64,000 nucleotides of DNA, taken from contig NZ_CP111043.1 in assembly GCF_026250525.1 (NCBI RefSeq), positions 4,787,001 to 4,851,000 of the forward strand, read 5' to 3'. This DNA comes from Chondrinema litorale (GTDB taxonomy: Bacteria > Bacteroidota > Bacteroidia > Cytophagales > Flammeovirgaceae). The translations under genes and the position numbers were made by a program. Below the pieces are notes generated by a model. That model worked only from the letters and a program-made list of their open reading frames with translations, had not been told where the DNA came from and did no database searches. Positions 36,565 to 46,085 of the stretch are shown here, piece by piece. Numbering within the stretch: the first letter of the stretch is position 1; every line of letters starts with the position of its first letter.

Positions 36565-37485
36565 ATGCAAAACATAAAACATATGCAGTTTTTAGACTCT
36601 CATATTCATATGACATCAAGAACAACCGATGACTATGAGAGAATGGCTGCAGCAGGAATAGTTGCTATTATTGAGCCCGCTTTCTGGATGGGACAACCAA
36701 GAACAGAAGTTGGTTCTTTTAAAGATTACTTTAGTAGTTTAGTTGGTTGGGAAAGGTTTAGAGCTTCTCAATTTGGTATTAAACATTACTGCACAATCGG
36801 CTTAAACTCTAAAGAAGCAAACAACGATGCTTTGGCAGAACAAGTAATGGAATTACTTCCTCTTTATGCTTGTAAAGAAGGTGTAGTTGGAATCGGTGAA
36901 ATTGGCTACGACGATCAATCAGAGATTGAAGATAAGTATTTTAGGCTGCAACTTGAACTCGCAAAAGAATTAAACTTGCCAGTTCAAATCCATACTCCTC
37001 ACCGCGACAAAAAGAAAGGAACATCTAAAAGTATGGATGTTTGTTTAGAGCATGGGCTTGATCCTTCTATGGTAGTAATTGACCATAATAATGAAGAAAC
37101 AGTAAAAGAAGTTTTGGATAGAGGTTTTTGGGCTGCATTTACTATTTACCCAAATACTAAAATGGGTAATGAAAGAATGGCAGCAGTTGTTCAGCAATAC
37201 GGACCAGAAAGAATTATAGTAGATAGCTCTGCCGACTGGGGTGTAAGTGATCCGCTTTCTGTACCGAAAACTGCTTCACTTATGCTCGATAGAGGTATTC
37301 CAGAAGAGCATGTTAGAATGACTTGCTACCAAAACCCACTAGATATTTACAGCAAGAGTGGTCAGATTAAGGAAAGTGATTGGATAGAGAAAAAGCCAAT
37401 TGACCAAAGAGTATTATTTAATGAAAATTCGGTGCTTAGAGGGCAGCAACCTAAGATTGAATCAGAATCAAACATTATTAAATAA
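36565..37485 (+). CDS. eboB: EboB, TatD-family metal-dependent hydrolase
   Basis: 306 residues, TIM-barrel amidohydrolase-like. Metal ligands are in place: H13 and H15 in DSHIHM, E in GIGEIGYDD, H in VQIHTPHR, H in VIDHNNEE and D in IVDSSADWG. The EboB-specific insert around AFWMGQPRTEVGSFKDYF is present. An internal ATG at 36583 (MQFLDSH) is an alternative start. After its stop comes a palindromic terminator and a convergent gene, so eboC-F are not in this operon. Confidence 0.88.
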   Translation: MQNIKHMQFLDSHIHMTSRTTDDYERMAAAGIVAIIEPAFWMGQPRTEVGSFKDYFSSLVGWERFRASQFGIKHYCTIGLNSKEANNDALAEQVMELLPLYACKEGVVGIGEIGYDDQSEIEDKYFRLQLELAKELNLPVQIHTPHRDKKKGTSKSMDVCLEHGLDPSMVVIDHNNEETVKEVLDRGFWAAFTIYPNTKMGNERMAAVVQQYGPERIIVDSSADWGVSDPLSVPKTASLMLDRGIPEEHVRMTCYQNPLDIYSKSGQIKESDWIEKKPIDQRVLFNENSVLRGQQPKIESESNIIK

Positions 37486-37487
37486 AA

Positions 37488-37509
37488 AAAGCCGGAAATT
37501 TCCGGCTTT
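37488..37509. terminator. Bidirectional terminator between eboB and the SirB1-like gene
   Basis: A perfect 22-bp palindrome (AAAGCCGGAAATTTCCGGCTTT) with flanking A and T runs. It overlaps the stop codon of the convergent gene, so both transcripts use it. Confidence 0.85.
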
Positions 37510-38347
37510 ATTCATTTTCTAATACTTCTATAATTTTATTAATATCGCTTATTTTTTCTGGCGCATTTTGTTTGTCAAAAGCAACCAGTAAATTATTAAG
37601 TATTCTTTTTACTATGTCTAGATTAGAACAAGGCTCATAAAACTCTTCTTTTACATCAATCTTTAGTTGTTTGATATAATTATCGATATCAGCTTTAGAA
37701 AATATCAATCCCTTATTAAATGCATTAATATAAAACTGTACTTCTTTGTTCTTATATGTTAGGATAAAAAGATTGGGCAAATTAACTCCGTAAACAGGTA
37801 ATTTTAATTTGCTCGCAACTAGCATATAAACTATACAAAGACTTATCGGGTTTCCAGTGCGCTTTTTTAATACTTCATTAATCATAGAATTTTCATAGGC
37901 ATGAAAATCTTTAGTATTAGCTCTAAAATTGAGTTTTTGAAAGAATATACTGTTTAGAACCTTTATCTGATCAAAGGGATGCATATCATACCTAAACTCT
38001 AACCAAACTTCGTAGTAGATTTGCTCAATCTCTTTGTGTATAGACTCAAAAGAAAGCCCCGGATATTGATAGGAAGCAATAATCCACAAAGCTTTGAGTA
38101 AATCCTGATCTTCACTTCGCAGCCAATTTCTAAATCGATTCAGAATATTATCATAATTCATGTTCTGAATCAGGTCTTTTATCCTCTCTTGTATTAATGG
38201 GTGCTCTCTCTCCCCTAATTCTTTTTCTAAAAAGGGAATAACAGAGTGACCGAATGAAGATAACTTATTATGCACATGCCTAAACACTTCGGAATCTTCA
38301 TCATCCAATAAGGAGACCAATGCTTTAAATTCATTTTGGTCAATCAT
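37508..38347 (-). CDS. SirB1/transglutaminase-like protein, probably catalytically degenerate
   Basis: 279 residues, cytoplasmic. Residues 1-70 are HEAT-like helices (LLDDEDSEVFRHVHNKL) and the rest matches the SirB1-type transglutaminase-like domain, with LKKRTGNPISLCIVYMLVASKLKLPVYGVNLP. In relatives this is followed by G-H-F containing the active-site His; here it reads NLFILTYK, so the His is missing, though Cys is present in SLCIV. An enzymatic role is therefore doubtful and a binding role likely. It is the third gene of an operon with siaC. Confidence 0.8.
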   Translation of the reverse strand: MIDQNEFKALVSLLDDEDSEVFRHVHNKLSSFGHSVIPFLEKELGEREHPLIQERIKDLIQNMNYDNILNRFRNWLRSEDQDLLKALWIIASYQYPGLSFESIHKEIEQIYYEVWLEFRYDMHPFDQIKVLNSIFFQKLNFRANTKDFHAYENSMINEVLKKRTGNPISLCIVYMLVASKLKLPVYGVNLPNLFILTYKNKEVQFYINAFNKGLIFSKADIDNYIKQLKIDVKEEFYEPCSNLDIVKRILNNLLVAFDKQNAPEKISDINKIIEVLENE

Positions 38348-38367
38348 TATTAAAAATATTTATTGAA

Positions 38368-38874
38368 TTATTTCTCATTCAAATTTATTGAATGGTGAGC
38401 CTTTTTACGAGCCTTTTTGTATAAAATTGACTCGATTAGCATTTCAATTGGTTTTAATAATATTGCGATAACTGCTTTTAATGCGAAACCAATAATATCA
38501 TTGTCAACATAGCCTTCTACAATTGGTTCAAGCACTCCTTCTGAAAGCATAAAAAGAAATACAGCAATAATTAATACTATGGTAGTAGCAGCTCTACTAA
38601 TTTTTGCTTTTGTAAGTAAGTTAACAGTATCTGTCAACTTTTCATTCTGTTCACTTATTTTTTCGTTGGCTTTATTCAGTTTATTTTGAAGTCTGTCACT
38701 AACAGACGTTATTAACTTCACCTCACCCAATAATCGTCCATAATTAGAAGACAAACTATCATACTCTCCCAACAAATCTTTATCAGTAGATTCTTGAAAG
38801 GCATTATTTACCTCTCTACTTCTTTCGAATAGATGTTGTTCATTGTAAAATATATTTTGTCTTTTTTTTGACAT
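38368..38874 (-). CDS. Hypothetical coiled-coil membrane protein
   Basis: 168 residues. A predicted coiled coil at about 40-92 (LSSNYGRLLGEVKLITSVSD and NKLNKANEKISEQNEKL) leads to two hydrophobic helices near 95-112 and 128-150, then a basic tail (YKKARKKAHH). The N-terminus is cytoplasmic by the positive-inside rule. It lies 16 bp after siaC and 20 bp before the SirB1-like gene. Similar coiled-coil proteins sit beside siaC in other Bacteroidota, but I cannot assign a function. Confidence 0.75.
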   Translation of the reverse strand: MSKKRQNIFYNEQHLFERSREVNNAFQESTDKDLLGEYDSLSSNYGRLLGEVKLITSVSDRLQNKLNKANEKISEQNEKLTDTVNLLTKAKISRAATTIVLIIAVFLFMLSEGVLEPIVEGYVDNDIIGFALKAVIAILLKPIEMLIESILYKKARKKAHHSINLNEK

Positions 38875-38890
38875 ATCTTAAAATAAGAAT

Positions 38891-39262
38891 TTAGTAAAGT
38901 TCAAATGATATAGGAACGTTTACCAATTGCATATAATCTTCACCAGACTCCTGCATATCTTCATCGTCTTGCTCATAAAACCATTTCACCTCAACTTGTT
39001 TCTCACAATTGATATCTTCCAACCTTCTTAAAATCTCCACAATACACTTTGAAGAACTAGTATTAAAGTACTCTAATTTAAATTCCATTACAGTTACTTC
39101 CTGTGCCGTTTCGCTATATTTATCTAACCAAGTAAATAACGGTTGATAGAAATCCAGCGCATCTTCAGGTATAGATCTACCTTCTATAAGTAAAAATCCT
39201 CTGTTAGCGTCAAATTCAATAAAGGGAGTTTTATTAGATTTCTCTAAGAATAAATTTTCCAT
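38891..39262 (-). CDS. siaC: SiaC family regulatory phosphoprotein (DUF1987)
   Basis: 123 residues. In Pseudomonas, SiaC is a switch protein phosphorylated on Thr68 by SiaB and dephosphorylated by SiaA, and its unphosphorylated form activates a diguanylate cyclase. The conserved phosphosite segment EYFNTSSSKCIVEIL lies at 64-78, and T68 here falls at the same position. No siaA, siaB or siaD gene is adjacent: the neighbours are the coiled-coil protein downstream and a divergent peptidase gene upstream. It is the first gene of a three-gene minus-strand operon. Confidence 0.9.
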   Translation of the reverse strand: MENLFLEKSNKTPFIEFDANRGFLLIEGRSIPEDALDFYQPLFTWLDKYSETAQEVTVMEFKLEYFNTSSSKCIVEILRRLEDINCEKQVEVKWFYEQDDEDMQESGEDYMQLVNVPISFELY

Positions 39263-39414
39263 ATTTGCAATTACTTAATATTTTGATGCGTAGGTAATCT
39301 CGGCAATTTAACGCCACAAAGTAGTGAATAGCATAATACAACTACCTAGCAATTGAGGTATATTAAGAAATAAATAGTTATTAGATTATATATTCTTCTA
39401 AAAAAAATACAAAA

Positions 39415-40425
39415 ATGGATTACAGTATTCTTAAAGAATTAATCGGTATCGATTCCCCTTCTGGCTTTACTAAAAAAGCATCTGCATATATTTTTGATGT
39501 ATTAAGCTCTTTTGGTTATACACCAGAATACACGAACAAAGGTGCGGTAAAACTACAATTAGGAGATAAACCGACTTTAGCAATTGCAGCTCATGTAGAC
39601 ACACTAGGAGCAATTGTATCTGGTATTAAACCAGATGGAACTTTAAGGTTTTCAACTATTGGTGGACTACAGTTAAATAGTGCCGAAGGTGAATATGTGA
39701 GAGTATATACCTTAGAAGATAAAATTATTAACGGAACGATTCTGCACGACAATCCCGCAGCACATGTAAACAAATCTCTGCCAGAATCATCGAGAAGTAT
39801 TAGTAATTTACATATCAGGTTAGATGAAAATGTGAATTCTGTTGAAGATGTTAAAGACCTTGGAATAGACGTTGGAGATTTTGTTTGCCTTTACACTCAT
39901 TATGAAGAACTAAAAAGCGGATATATTAAATCTAGATTTTTAGATAACAAGGCAGGTTGTTTTGTATTAATTGAATTAGCTCGCCAACTAAAAGAAAAAA
40001 ACATTCAAGCTCCTGTAGAGTTGTTTTTCTCTAATTACGAAGAAGTAGGCCACGGTGCAGCTTCTGGTTTTGCAGAAAGTATTGAAGAATTGTTGGTAAT
40101 TGATATGGGCGTAGTTGGAGATGGTTGCTCTGGTGATGAAACATTATGCTCTATCTGTGCTAAAGATTCTAGCGGCCCATATGATTTTGAGATGAGGAAG
40201 AACCTTACCAAACTAGCAAAAGACAATCAGTTACATTGCACTACAGACATATTCCCTTATTATGGTTCCGATGGCTCTGCTGCTTTAAGAGCTGGCAACA
40301 ACTTTAGGGTAGCGCTTATTGGTCCGGGAGTAGCCGCTTCGCATGGGAATGAAAGAACACACAAACAAGGAATTGAAGCTACGATTTCACTTTGCAAAGC
40401 TTATATTGAGAGTTACATATCTTAA
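39415..40425 (+). CDS. M42-family metallopeptidase
   Basis: 336 residues, cytoplasmic aminopeptidase. Metal and catalytic motifs are present: IAAHVDTLGAI, LDNKAGCF, NYEEVGHGA and a C-terminal ASHGNERTHKQGIEAT. The insertion from about 85 to 165 is the PDZ-like or dimerisation domain. It would trim peptides. It is divergent from siaC with 152 bp between. A divalent metal is expected. Confidence 0.92.
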   Translation: MDYSILKELIGIDSPSGFTKKASAYIFDVLSSFGYTPEYTNKGAVKLQLGDKPTLAIAAHVDTLGAIVSGIKPDGTLRFSTIGGLQLNSAEGEYVRVYTLEDKIINGTILHDNPAAHVNKSLPESSRSISNLHIRLDENVNSVEDVKDLGIDVGDFVCLYTHYEELKSGYIKSRFLDNKAGCFVLIELARQLKEKNIQAPVELFFSNYEEVGHGAASGFAESIEELLVIDMGVVGDGCSGDETLCSICAKDSSGPYDFEMRKNLTKLAKDNQLHCTTDIFPYYGSDGSAALRAGNNFRVALIGPGVAASHGNERTHKQGIEATISLCKAYIESYIS

Positions 40426-40658
40426 TGAAACTAATATCAATATTAACATCTAATAAATTTCCTGCTGTATTTTGTTAACCCAATCATATAAAAGTATGAG
40501 TATTTGAAAATATTTGTTTTTGACTTGAGTAAAACTTTGGGATAAATTACTAGAAGATTTTAGTTTTATGAAAATGTAATATTTCACTCATTTTAGAGTC
40601 TTTTTATTAAAATGGTGTATTTTATTTATTTTTTCAACACATAGAAACGAAGATTGCC

Positions 40659-41396
40659 ATGAAGATAAGATTTCTTTTTTTATTACTCACCATCACTGTT
40701 TTTCAAGCACAAGCTCAAAACAAATATAAGCATCTCTATCCGGGATATTACGGAAATGGTTCATCACCTAATCCGGTAGGCTTTAGAATTGGTATTAATG
40801 CAGGAATTGCCAGAACAGATATAAGCAGAGACTTATTAGTAAATCCAGATGTGGAAGACAGTTATAATGATGTTTATCAGCCAGTTGTGGGTTTATTAGC
40901 TCAATATGCATTCACTTCTAAATTTATGATTAGTTCAGGTTTAAATTTTAAACCAATGGCTGTAGACTACAATACGACTTCTGATATTGAATCGACAGTT
41001 ACAAACTATAAAAAGAACTACATAGAAGTTCCAGTGCTGTTTAATGTAACTTTTAGAAAAGGTTCGTATCAAGCTTATCCTGCCTTGTATGCAGGAGGTT
41101 CAGTATCTTATTTAGTGAATGCAAATATGGACTATGAAAGCATTACACCAGATACAAATGCAGAACCTTATAATGAAGACAATAAAGATATTACAGACTC
41201 TTATAATAGTATAGATTTTGGTCCTGTAATAGGAGTTTCCTATTATATTCCGATACAAACTAGTGTACAGCTAATGATGGATTTAAAAGGATATATGGGA
41301 GTGCCAAACATTAATAACTTACCAGATGGTTACGAAAGGCCATATACAATTAATACTGGTGTTGCTCTTTCAATTGCCTTAATTTGGGGAAGATAA
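40659..41396 (+). CDS. Outer-membrane beta-barrel (porin-like) protein
   Basis: 245 residues with a signal peptide (1-19, ending AQAQN). The mature part has amphipathic strands such as FRIGINAGIARTD, VVGLLAQYAFTSKFMISSGLNFKPM and YIEVPVLFNVTFRKG and ends IALIWGR, the outer_membrane beta-barrel layout (PorT-like superfamily). It has no close functional context. Confidence 0.8.
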   Translation: MKIRFLFLLLTITVFQAQAQNKYKHLYPGYYGNGSSPNPVGFRIGINAGIARTDISRDLLVNPDVEDSYNDVYQPVVGLLAQYAFTSKFMISSGLNFKPMAVDYNTTSDIESTVTNYKKNYIEVPVLFNVTFRKGSYQAYPALYAGGSVSYLVNANMDYESITPDTNAEPYNEDNKDITDSYNSIDFGPVIGVSYYIPIQTSVQLMMDLKGYMGVPNINNLPDGYERPYTINTGVALSIALIWGR

Positions 41397-41510
41397 TGCA
41401 AGTATCATTTTAGGGCTTTATTAATAATTAAGAAAAACCTTTTTTTATAAAAAACAATTATTTATACGTTAATATCAAAAGGTCAAATTTTTTAACCTAT
41501 AAAATCTACT

Positions 41511-42761
41511 TTGAAAAAAATCTGCATTTTTACCAACACATTTTACCCGGAGTATGGAGCAGCTCCCAATCGTTTACTCCATACAGCTTTGGGATTAAAA
41601 AATGCAGGTTACCAAGTTGAAGTGATTACAGGTATTCCAAACTATCCATTTGGTAAATTCTATAAAGGCTATAAAGCCAAGTTTTTTTTTAGCGAAAAAT
41701 ACCAAGGAATTAAAATAAACAGGTTCTGGTTATTCCCATCGCATAACGATTCTAGTATTCATCGGTTTTTAACCATGTTTAGTCTGGCATTTTCTGTTTT
41801 GCTAGCGTTGCCTTTGTTTATAAGAAAAAAACCAGATTATATTCTGCTTCAATACCCGCCAGTAGCTCTGGCTTTTCCGGCAATTATTTATAAGAAACTA
41901 ACCAAGGCAAAATTTATAGTAAATGTGAGTGATCTTTGGCCTTTAGCCATTCAAGATATGGGCTATACGTCACACAATAGTATCTTTTACAGATTACTAT
42001 ACAAGCTAGAAAAAATCACTTATAACCAAGCTGATTTATTATTGGCTCAGTCCAACGAAATAAAAGCTTATCTACAATCATCAGATAAAAAAAGAGAAGT
42101 ACTGCTATTTAGAACTGCGGTAGATTGCGCCAAATTTAAACCAGCAAACCACTCAAAAAAAACTGATAAACCTATACATATCATGTATGCAGGAGTTCTT
42201 GGTTTGGCTCATGGAATTTACGACTTATGCAAAAATATTGATTTAGCACACAACAATGTAAAACTCAGCATTTACGGAGAAGGCTTTGATAAAAAGAAAA
42301 TAGAATCTTTTATAGAATCTAACCCACAAAAAAACATATTGCTCAATTCAATGATAGATCAGCAGCAGTTAATAAAAAAGATGCAAGATGCTGACATCAT
42401 TCTAATAGCACAAAAAACCAGAATTTACGGTACTGTTCCTTCTAAAATATATGAGGCAATGGCTTTGGGAAAACCGGTACTTTTCCATGGAGCTGGAGAA
42501 GGCGCAGACATTATCAGACAAGCCGATTGTGGTCTTATCTCTCATCCTTCAGACTTTGAGCAATTAAATAAAAACTTAAATACGCTACTTAACTGCAACG
42601 TTATTGTGAGAGATAACATGGGTAAAAGAGGCCGTGAAGCGGCACTAAAATATTACAATCGTAAAATCCAACTGAATAATTTGATAAATACACTTAAAAG
42701 TGTAGAATTGGGGAAGTCAAACACCAATCCTCAAAAATTCTATGCTAAAAATATTTTTTAA
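41511..42761 (+). CDS. GT4-family glycosyltransferase
   Basis: 416 residues, WbuB-like GT-B fold. The start is a TTG at 41511: an in-frame stop lies 18 bp upstream, there is no upstream ATG, and KKICIFTNTFYPEYGAAPNRL is the canonical N-terminus. The N-terminal domain ends near the acceptor motif YPPVALAFP and the C-terminal Rossmann domain has IHIMYAGVLGLAHGIYDL and IIRQADCGLISHPSDFEQL, with the acidic EX7E-like pair in KIYEAMALGKPVLF. It overlaps the biotin carrier gene by 20 bp. Confidence 0.9.
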   Translation: MKKICIFTNTFYPEYGAAPNRLLHTALGLKNAGYQVEVITGIPNYPFGKFYKGYKAKFFFSEKYQGIKINRFWLFPSHNDSSIHRFLTMFSLAFSVLLALPLFIRKKPDYILLQYPPVALAFPAIIYKKLTKAKFIVNVSDLWPLAIQDMGYTSHNSIFYRLLYKLEKITYNQADLLLAQSNEIKAYLQSSDKKREVLLFRTAVDCAKFKPANHSKKTDKPIHIMYAGVLGLAHGIYDLCKNIDLAHNNVKLSIYGEGFDKKKIESFIESNPQKNILLNSMIDQQQLIKKMQDADIILIAQKTRIYGTVPSKIYEAMALGKPVLFHGAGEGADIIRQADCGLISHPSDFEQLNKNLNTLLNCNVIVRDNMGKRGREAALKYYNRKIQLNNLINTLKSVELGKSNTNPQKFYAKNIF

Positions 42762-43245
42762 AAATGATAAAGCATTTGAACTAACCAAAGATGCTACTGG
42801 TAACTATACCATAAACAACGAAAACAAGAAATTCGATATCAGCGAAATTTCCGAAGAACAATTCCATATAATCGCTGATAATAAAAGCTTCTCCGCCGAA
42901 ATTCTCGAACACAATCCTGTTGAAAAAACATTTACAGTAAAAGTTAATGGCAAAATAACCACACTTAAAGTTAAAAGTGAGATGGATTTGTTGTTAGAAA
43001 AAATGGGAATTAATAACATGGCAGTTCAGGCTATTAAAGATATTAAAGCTCCTATGCCAGGAAAAATATTAAGTATTGCATGTAATGTGGGAGATGAATT
43101 GAAAAAAGGAGATAAAGTCTTAATTTTGGAGGCTATGAAGATGGAAAACATACTAAAATCTCCGGGAGATGGTAAAGTGAAAGCTATTAAAGTTGAAACT
43201 GGAGAAAATGTTGAAAAAAATCAAATTTTGATCTTATTTGAATGA
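42742..43245 (+). CDS. Biotin carboxyl carrier domain protein
   Basis: 167 residues. The C-terminal 75 residues are a biotinyl domain with LILEAMKMENIL, where the middle Lys carries biotin. The N-terminal half is a small beta-rich region found in the acetyl/propionyl-CoA carboxylase carrier subunits of Bacteroidota. It serves as the mobile biotin arm of an acyl-CoA carboxylase encoded elsewhere. It overlaps the glycosyltransferase by 20 bp and rnhB by ATGA. Confidence 0.92.
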   Translation: MLKIFFKNDKAFELTKDATGNYTINNENKKFDISEISEEQFHIIADNKSFSAEILEHNPVEKTFTVKVNGKITTLKVKSEMDLLLEKMGINNMAVQAIKDIKAPMPGKILSIACNVGDELKKGDKVLILEAMKMENILKSPGDGKVKAIKVETGENVEKNQILILFE

Positions 43246-43832
43246 TATTACAGGCGTATTTGGAGAAAGGAAAAATTGAAGCAGGATTAGACGAAGCAGG
43301 AAGAGGAAGTCTTGCCGGACCAGTAGTAGCTGCAGCAGTAATTTTACCAGAAGAGTTTGACTTACCGGGTCTTAGAGACTCAAAAAAACTCTCTTACAGA
43401 CAAAGAAATAAACTTAGAGAATTAATTAAAGAACAAGCCATAGCTTGGGCCGTTGGAGAAGCGTCTCCAAAAGAGATTGATCAAATAAATATTTCTCAGG
43501 CTACTTTTCTAGCTATGCATAGAGCTTTAAAAAAAATTAAACAACCAGCAATCGATCACTTATTAGTCGATGGGTTGTACTTTAAAGCTTATAAAAAGAT
43601 ACCTCATCACTGTATTGTAAAAGGAGATTCTAAGATGGCAGCAATTGCTTCTGCTTCGATTTTAGCTAAAACTCACAGAGATGATAAGATGATAAAACTG
43701 GCCAAAAAATTTACTGAATACGGCTGGGATCATAATGTAGGTTACCCCACTTTAGAACATAGAAGCGCGATTGAACGTTTTGGAGTTACAGACTGGCACA
43801 GAAGATCTTTTAAGATGCTGGCAGATAAATGA
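43242..43832 (+). CDS. rnhB: Ribonuclease HII
   Basis: Removes ribonucleotides and RNA primers from DNA. 196 residues. The signature GLDEAGRGSLAGPVVAAAVIL with D17 and E18 is intact, as are the strands LLVDGLYF and GDSKMAAIASASILAKTHRD, which supply the other acidic residues. It overlaps the preceding gene by 4 bp, so it is part of the operon starting with the glycosyltransferase. Confidence 0.95.
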   Translation: MILQAYLEKGKIEAGLDEAGRGSLAGPVVAAAVILPEEFDLPGLRDSKKLSYRQRNKLRELIKEQAIAWAVGEASPKEIDQINISQATFLAMHRALKKIKQPAIDHLLVDGLYFKAYKKIPHHCIVKGDSKMAAIASASILAKTHRDDKMIKLAKKFTEYGWDHNVGYPTLEHRSAIERFGVTDWHRRSFKMLADK

Positions 43833-43847
43833 GTAAGTAAATATGAC

Positions 43848-44729
43848 ATGACCATTCCTCAACTTCTAAAAAAAGTTCTTAATATAAAAACTAAACCACA
43901 ACCCATAGCTCTGGTACTTTCTAGTGGTGGAGCAAGGGGCTTCGCACATATTGGAGTAATCAACGAGCTTCTAAAAAATAACTTTGAGATTACCTCCATA
44001 GCAGGTACATCTATGGGTTCTATTATAGCTGGTATCTACGCCGCAGGTAAGTTAGATGAATTTACCGAATGGGCTTGTAGTGTTAATCGAATGGGTTTGT
44101 TTAAACTCGTAGATTTTACTTTTTCTACCAGAGGATTTATAAGAGGTGATCGCGTATTAAACGAAATTAAAAAAATTGTTGGCGATCTCAATATTGAAGA
44201 CCTCAATATACCTTATGTAGCAGTAGCCACTGATATACACAGCCAAAAAGAAGTGATATTCAGAGAAGGATGCTTGTTTGAAGCTATGCGTGCGTCTATG
44301 GCAATCCCTACTATTTTCACTCCTTCTGAGTTAAACGGCAGAGAGTTGATCGATGGAGGGATATTGAACCCAGTTCCTGTTGATTTGATTGATAGACATG
44401 AAGGAGACTTTCTAGTTGTAGTAAATGTAAATGCCAATGTGTCTGACGAAAGTGACATCATTGTACAAGCTTTTCCATCTGAAAAAGGGAATGGAGTATC
44501 AAAAAATGGAAAAACCACAAAACCCAAAAGGCAATATGGTTTCTTTGATTTGCTGACCAGTTCTTTTGATCTAACTCAAGACAAACTAACCGATATGATT
44601 CTGGAGAAGCATAAGCCAGATATTTTGATTAATGTTTCTAGAAATGTTTGCAGTACGTTCGATTTCCACAGAGGTGCAGAAATAATTGAAGTAGGAAAAG
44701 AAGCTTTTAAGAATAGAATAATTTATTGA
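43848..44729 (+). CDS. Patatin-like phospholipase (RssA type)
   Basis: 293 residues. The oxyanion loop SSGGARGFAHIGV and the nucleophile elbow GTSMGS (Ser55) pair with the catalytic Asp in LIDGGILNPVPV. It should act as a cytoplasmic or membrane-associated lipid acyl hydrolase. It starts 15 bp after rnhB and ends the plus-strand operon with a terminator. Confidence 0.92.
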   Translation: MTIPQLLKKVLNIKTKPQPIALVLSSGGARGFAHIGVINELLKNNFEITSIAGTSMGSIIAGIYAAGKLDEFTEWACSVNRMGLFKLVDFTFSTRGFIRGDRVLNEIKKIVGDLNIEDLNIPYVAVATDIHSQKEVIFREGCLFEAMRASMAIPTIFTPSELNGRELIDGGILNPVPVDLIDRHEGDFLVVVNVNANVSDESDIIVQAFPSEKGNGVSKNGKTTKPKRQYGFFDLLTSSFDLTQDKLTDMILEKHKPDILINVSRNVCSTFDFHRGAEIIEVGKEAFKNRIIY

Positions 44730-44730
44730 G

Positions 44731-44768
44731 AAAAAGCTATCCTGTATAAATTACAAGATAGCTTTTTT
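44731..44768 (+). terminator. Intrinsic terminator after the patatin gene
   Basis: AAAAAGCTATC (44731-44741) and GATAGCTTTTT (44757-44767) form an 11-bp stem with a 15-nt loop, then a T-run. Confidence 0.8.
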
Positions 44769-44786
44769 GATTATAGGATTTTCATT

Positions 44787-46085
44787 TCATTGATTTAGCA
44801 AACGATAGATCAATATAGCAGTTCTTTTTGTAAGTGCTTCTACTGTGTTTAAATTAACCGTTTCTTGTGGAGTATGTGCATGCTCTCCCATTGTTCCTAA
44901 TCCATCTAAACAATCTACATACTCAGCCACAAAAGAAACATCGGCAGCACCTCTTTTACCCGGATCGAACCCTTCTACTTTACCATAACCTAAATCTATA
45001 CTAACTTGGCTAAGTTGCTCAAGAAGCTTCTGGTTTCCTTCTGTAGGTTCCATTGCTGGGTAGCTATCTGTAAAAGAAATTTTAGCTGAAGTATGAGGCA
45101 AGTTATTTTTTACTACTTCACGCATTTTTGCACGTGCAGACTCTTTTTGCTCTTCTGAAATAAATCTTAAACCACCTCTTACCATAGCAGTTTGAGCTAC
45201 TACATTCGATTTACCAAAAGCATTTCCTTTACTAGTGTTCTCGTCAAAATCTACGAATGTTCCACCTAACAATACTCCAGGGTTAAAAGTAAGATACTCC
45301 TCTCCTCTTACATTGGTGTAAAACTCACTTAAAATACGAGACATTTCAAAGATAGCTCCTGCACCAACTTCATCTCTAAATATTGCAGAAGAGTGTGCAC
45401 GCTTACCTTCAACTTCTACCATCCATCCAGAAGCTCCTCTTCTAGCAACTGTAGCATAGCTAAAACCAGAAGAGTTTTCAAAACCTAAAGCTATATCACT
45501 TCGCTTTGCAGCCTCAATTAGATCTTTTCTACTAATTGATAATGGCTTTCCTGAACTTTCTTCATCACCTGTATAGGCAGCTATAATCTGAGCATCGTCT
45601 AATAACCCGTTTTCATATAATGCTTTAAGTGCATATAGCATAATTACATCTCCACCCTTCATGTCATTACCACCCGGTGCATGAGCGATACTGTCGTTTA
45701 CCATTTCAAATTTTTGGAAAGGACTGTCTTTTTCAAATACCGTATCAAGGTGACCGATAAGTAATATTTTCTTCCCTTTACTTCCTGAAGTTTCTGCAAA
45801 TAAATGCCCTGCTCTATTCATCTCTGCGGGCATGTCAATCCAGGTAGTTTTAAATTTAATAGCATCATATGCTGCTTTAAACTCCATGCCTACTTCTTTT
45901 ACACCAGCAGCATTGAGAGTTCCACTATTAATATTCACCACTTTCTTTAAAAACTCAATAGCTTCCTCATTGTTTGCTTCAATAGATTGCAATATCTTTT
46001 TTTCTTTCTTAGTAATCTTTTGAGCACTTATTGGCAGAGAAAAAAGGGTTAATAGCAATAACCATAGCGATTGTTGTAGTTTCAT
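44787..46085 (-). CDS. M20-family exopeptidase (carboxypeptidase G2-like), exported
   Basis: 432 residues with a signal peptide (1-22, ending ISAQ). Metal-binding motifs LIGHLDTVFEK, GGNDMKGGDV and TGDEESSGKPLS are intact, with a dimerisation domain around 210-320 and a C-terminal HT motif (GEHAHTPQETV). It resembles glutamate carboxypeptidases. The substrate is unknown; it stands alone. Confidence 0.92.
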   Translation of the reverse strand: MKLQQSLWLLLLTLFSLPISAQKITKKEKKILQSIEANNEEAIEFLKKVVNINSGTLNAAGVKEVGMEFKAAYDAIKFKTTWIDMPAEMNRAGHLFAETSGSKGKKILLIGHLDTVFEKDSPFQKFEMVNDSIAHAPGGNDMKGGDVIMLYALKALYENGLLDDAQIIAAYTGDEESSGKPLSISRKDLIEAAKRSDIALGFENSSGFSYATVARRGASGWMVEVEGKRAHSSAIFRDEVGAGAIFEMSRILSEFYTNVRGEEYLTFNPGVLLGGTFVDFDENTSKGNAFGKSNVVAQTAMVRGGLRFISEEQKESARAKMREVVKNNLPHTSAKISFTDSYPAMEPTEGNQKLLEQLSQVSIDLGYGKVEGFDPGKRGAADVSFVAEYVDCLDGLGTMGEHAHTPQETVNLNTVEALTKRTAILIYRLLNQ

